This document shows positions 10,001 through 11,878 of a stretch of DNA of 11,878 bases, piece after piece (positions within the stretch are counted from its first letter, which is position 1; every line of letters begins with the position of its first letter). The DNA is from Nephromyces sp. MM_2019. Its lineage: Eukaryota > Apicomplexa > Aconoidasida > Nephromycida. Under the pieces are notes generated by a model. The model was not told the DNA's origin. It did not search any database and was given only the letters and a program-made list of their open reading frames with translations. The position numbers and the translations under genes are program-made. The stretch covers positions 1-11,878 of the forward strand of contig JADHZB010000011.1 of the NCBI GenBank assembly GCA_015657535.1, given 5' to 3'.

Positions 10001-11024
10001 TACTATAAGAGTTAATTATTCAAAATTTCACATTTTGACTAGGAAACGTTTATGAACCTTTGAATTTACCTACTTACTATTACTTTTAAGAGGTATATTG
10101 GAAGGATCACCATAATTTTCATCATATTATTAAAATATAACTAATTACTTTTATAATATAACTATAAGTTGTTATAAATTATCTAGAATTCTTGCAAAAA
10201 CGATGAATTTAAGCTTAATTTTAGTATTTAAAGTCCAAATGGAGATGAATCATATAATCTCTTGTATATGTTTTTATTCCACAACCCTGGATTGTTGATA
10301 TGTAATCTATGTTAAATATCTAACATTTTTATTATTTCAGGTTTTTTTTTTCTGAAGTCGATCTAATATGGGGGTTGGCATTTAATGAGAATTCTGAATC
10401 CCGTTTCCACCCTCTCGGTAGCTCTGTAATTTGTATAATTCAATTGGCTGCTTTCTTAGTAGTCAGATTACCCACCATATATCTTCTAAGTCTTTTCTAC
10501 TTTGTTTTAAGCACAATTACATTTTGGATCATTTCAATAAGAGGGAATCGAGAGCGAGATTATTTCTTTTATTTTATTTCATTCAGTTTCACTACTTTTA
10601 GTTTTATAGTCCTTTTCTCCAGGTAAATATATCGTATGGTGTATATTTGAATAAAAATTCTCTGAAAGCAAGATAAAATCAAGCTCGTAATGCTCAATCT
10701 CTAATCGCTTCCAGCCAATTTAATATAGACTTAGCTCTGGAATATTCATGGTTATATTGTTACAGGATATTCGAATTGAATAGGAGAAGATTGTTTTGTT
10801 TATTCGTATTGCCATATATGGTTTATTTGGAAGAGATTGTTCGTTTATTATGGGGTATGCAAGACTTAAATGAAGTTATGGCACAACAAAAGGAGTACAA
10901 GCTTAGGCGAACTTCCAAGAAACAGGTAGCCCGCAAATTTAGCGACCCGGAAAAAAATAAATTAAAATTTAGATTGAATAACGATCCTACTCTATTTAAA
11001 AGTGGGTTATTCAGGAATAAATGA
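7084..11024 (+). CDS. Predicted 690-residue multipass membrane protein, 7 exons, two ~6-TM blocks, family not recognised
   Basis: Proposed exons: 7084-7885, 8462-8532, 8678-8717, 8915-9432, 9811-9911, 10341-10622, 10766-11024. They sum to 2073 bases, exactly 691 codons, and every intron is GT...AG in matching phase. ATG 7084 follows AT-rich non-coding DNA. Block 1 has helices near 17-38, 51-74, 79-101, 105-122, 125-147 and 158-187, then a charged helix (LEDVVARAVKAVKEYKKK, about 208-225) and a polar linker to about 410. Block 2 has helices near 445-462, 502-523, 537-552, 555-577, 584-604 and 612-631, then a basic tail. No catalytic motif is visible in the linker or tail. The double six-helix plan, and an F-x-D-x-x-I-E-x-x-Y stretch (422-431) just before block 2, recall the membrane part of class III nucleotide cyclases; this is speculative. 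Weak points are the exon 2 donor (AAC|GTCAGT) and exon 3. Alternative: two genes, a 275-residue protein ending at 7911 and a downstream gene starting near 8262. Confidence 0.6.
7886..8461 (+). other. Intron 1 of the large membrane-protein gene (576 bases)
   Basis: The donor is the textbook C|GTAAGT at 7886-7891 and the acceptor is CTTGTCAG ending at 8461. Joining them in phase 1 makes a Gln codon (C + AA) and leads straight into the open frame of exon 2. If the donor is ignored, translation continues only eight codons to TGA at 7909-7911, which is why the upstream part looks like a complete 275-residue gene. The interior is AT-rich with no other gene that I can support; an ATG at 8262 followed by a GTAAGA donor (8284) is the only rival start. 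Confidence 0.55.
8541..8651 (+). repeat. Imperfect 56-base tandem duplication inside an intron
   Basis: Copy 1 (8541-8596) and copy 2 (8597-8651) both begin AAAGTATTTTAA and share the block CCATATCACATAATTAAATA followed by TGAACATA. Differences are a C/T change near the start, one missing A and one G/T change near the end. Both copies lie within the proposed intron 8533-8677, so the duplication does not alter the protein in this model. The near identity suggests a recent slippage or duplication event. Confidence 0.9.
9720..9734. repeat. AT dinucleotide microsatellite
   Basis: Fifteen bases of alternating A and T within the intron 9433-9810 of the large membrane-protein gene. It is likely to vary in length between isolates; no function is suggested. 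Confidence 0.8.
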
Positions 11025-11584
11025 TAGCTCAGAACTGATCTTTATGTATTGGTCCTAGATTTTTATCTATAATATATCCCTACAAAACTAAAAAGTATTA
11101 AAATTCAATTCAGCTTTTGATTGTAATAGAAACTTAAGCTCCAGGAAGTATCAATTATTACTGCAATAAAATCAAAGATAAGTTTCGTCAATAAATTTTT
11201 TAAAAACCTACATTAAAGCTTATAATTGTTGTTGGGGCTGACTCTGAATTTGAAAATTCAGTCCAGAGATTTATTAGACACGTTAAAAAGTGTTAGCTAA
11301 AATATAATGAAAAAATTGTTGAATATATATATACCTGGAAATTATTGCGATTTAGTTCTTTATAATCAAAAATTATCAATAAAAAAAATACTGCATATTA
11401 ACTATAACATTAGTATACAATGACTGCCTACTTTGGTAATAACATGTAATAGTTGCATAGGTTGTTGGTTATTAATGTGCTTGTAACTGATCAAGTTAAA
11501 GTGTTTCCAAAAATTATCATGACTAGTATTATAATAGCTTTAAAAGTGTGGAAAAGGTTGTGTGTGTTTAACATTATGAAAATC
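11025..11584. other. Intergenic region between convergent genes
   Basis: Lies between the stop of the plus-strand membrane-protein gene (11024) and the stop of the minus-strand DTD exon (11585), so it should contain two 3' untranslated regions. The only structured element I see is a short inverted repeat, CTGAATT (11244-11250) and AATTCAG (11255-11261), around a TGAA loop. An alternating AT run sits at 11323-11333. No coding exon is supported on either strand. Confidence 0.55.
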
Positions 11585-11878
11585 TCAGTTTAAATCCTTC
11601 CCATTTTTTTCTTTGATAGTGCGATTCAAATTTTGTGAGGAACTATCAATAAAAATAGTAACAGGACCATCATTTTCAAGGCTCACACCTAATATAAATA
11701 TTCAAATGCAACAGTACAAATGGGTTTTGATAGCAATGTAAAATAAAAAAAATTCTCAAGATTGTAAATGCAAAAATAATTTGTGATTTTTGGTAAAGTT
11801 AGTGATTTAGATTTGTGTAAATTGAAAGCTGAAATCGCTTAGAATGTGATAATAAACATTCTTATATATATATATATA
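11585..11878 (-). CDS. DTD1: D-aminoacyl-tRNA deacylase (DTD), 3'-terminal exon only; remainder beyond right edge
   Basis: DTD hydrolyses D-amino acids (and some misattached glycine) from tRNA, a cytosolic translation-proofreading step. Only the last exon is visible, complement of 11585-11688, ending at TGA 11585-11587. It reads VSLENDGPVTIFIDSSS and about 16 more polar residues. The N-D-G-P-V-T hexapeptide is the DTD family's N-x-G-P-x-T motif, whose Gly-Pro pair forms the chiral-selective cross-subunit site. In bacterial DTD it likewise lies in the final strand, shortly before the C-terminus. Here a Lys/Asn-rich tail of roughly 20 residues follows. The exon starts after TATATTAG (AG at 11689-11690) in phase 1, so the upstream exon supplies the first base of the codon before Val. 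Bases 11689-11878 show no coding potential in this frame and are read as intron, at least 190 bases long. The SQxTL motif and active centre lie outside the window. Confidence 0.78.
11863..11878. repeat. TA dinucleotide microsatellite at window edge
   Basis: Sixteen bases of alternating T and A run to the last base of the window, so the true length is unknown. It falls inside the presumed DTD intron. Such a tract at an end may also reflect a contig boundary. Confidence 0.8.

Noticed and set aside
1..11878. Bacterial operon, CRISPR array, insertion sequence or prophage
   Set aside because: No Shine-Dalgarno-spaced gene chains, no direct-repeat/spacer pattern, and no transposase or terminal inverted repeats. 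The intron structure is eukaryotic.

Overview
The window reads as nuclear DNA of a very AT-rich, intron-bearing unicellular eukaryote, not bacterial or viral DNA. Coding exons are separated by GT...AG introns of roughly 100-580 bases (donors often GTAAGA/GTAAGT, acceptors often TTACAG/TTGCAG). Reading frame is preserved across almost every junction I could place, and the intergenic spacers are long. The transporter has an ApiAT/SLC43-like look and one conserved protein carries a low-complexity insert. That makes an apicomplexan or related alveolate the most likely source, but nothing here proves it.

Layout. (1) 1-2106, minus strand: a TFIIB-family protein, most likely BRF1, the TFIIIB subunit that positions RNA polymerase III. 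It is split over at least five exons and runs off the left edge. (2) 2107-4443: a 2.3 kb divergent intergenic region with two C7 tracts and a sharp change in strand composition near 3030. (3) 4444-6117, plus strand: an intronless 557-residue major facilitator transporter. (4) 6118-7083: mostly non-coding, with a weak candidate for a tiny multi-exon gene. (5) 7084-11024, plus strand: what I interpret as one seven-exon gene for a 690-residue protein with two blocks of about six membrane helices joined by a hydrophilic linker. A simple ORF reading would call it a 275-residue protein followed by several fragments. Its family is not recognised. (6) 11025-11584: intergenic space between convergent genes. 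(7) 11585-11688, minus strand: the last exon of D-aminoacyl-tRNA deacylase (DTD), carrying its diagnostic N-x-G-P-x-T motif; the rest of that gene lies beyond the right edge.

The genes do not form a pathway. BRF1 (tRNA and 5S rRNA transcription) and DTD (proofreading of mischarged tRNA) are housekeeping genes flanking two membrane-protein genes. The most useful results are the exon reconstructions for BRF1, DTD and the large membrane protein, which are invisible if only long ATG-to-stop frames are considered.
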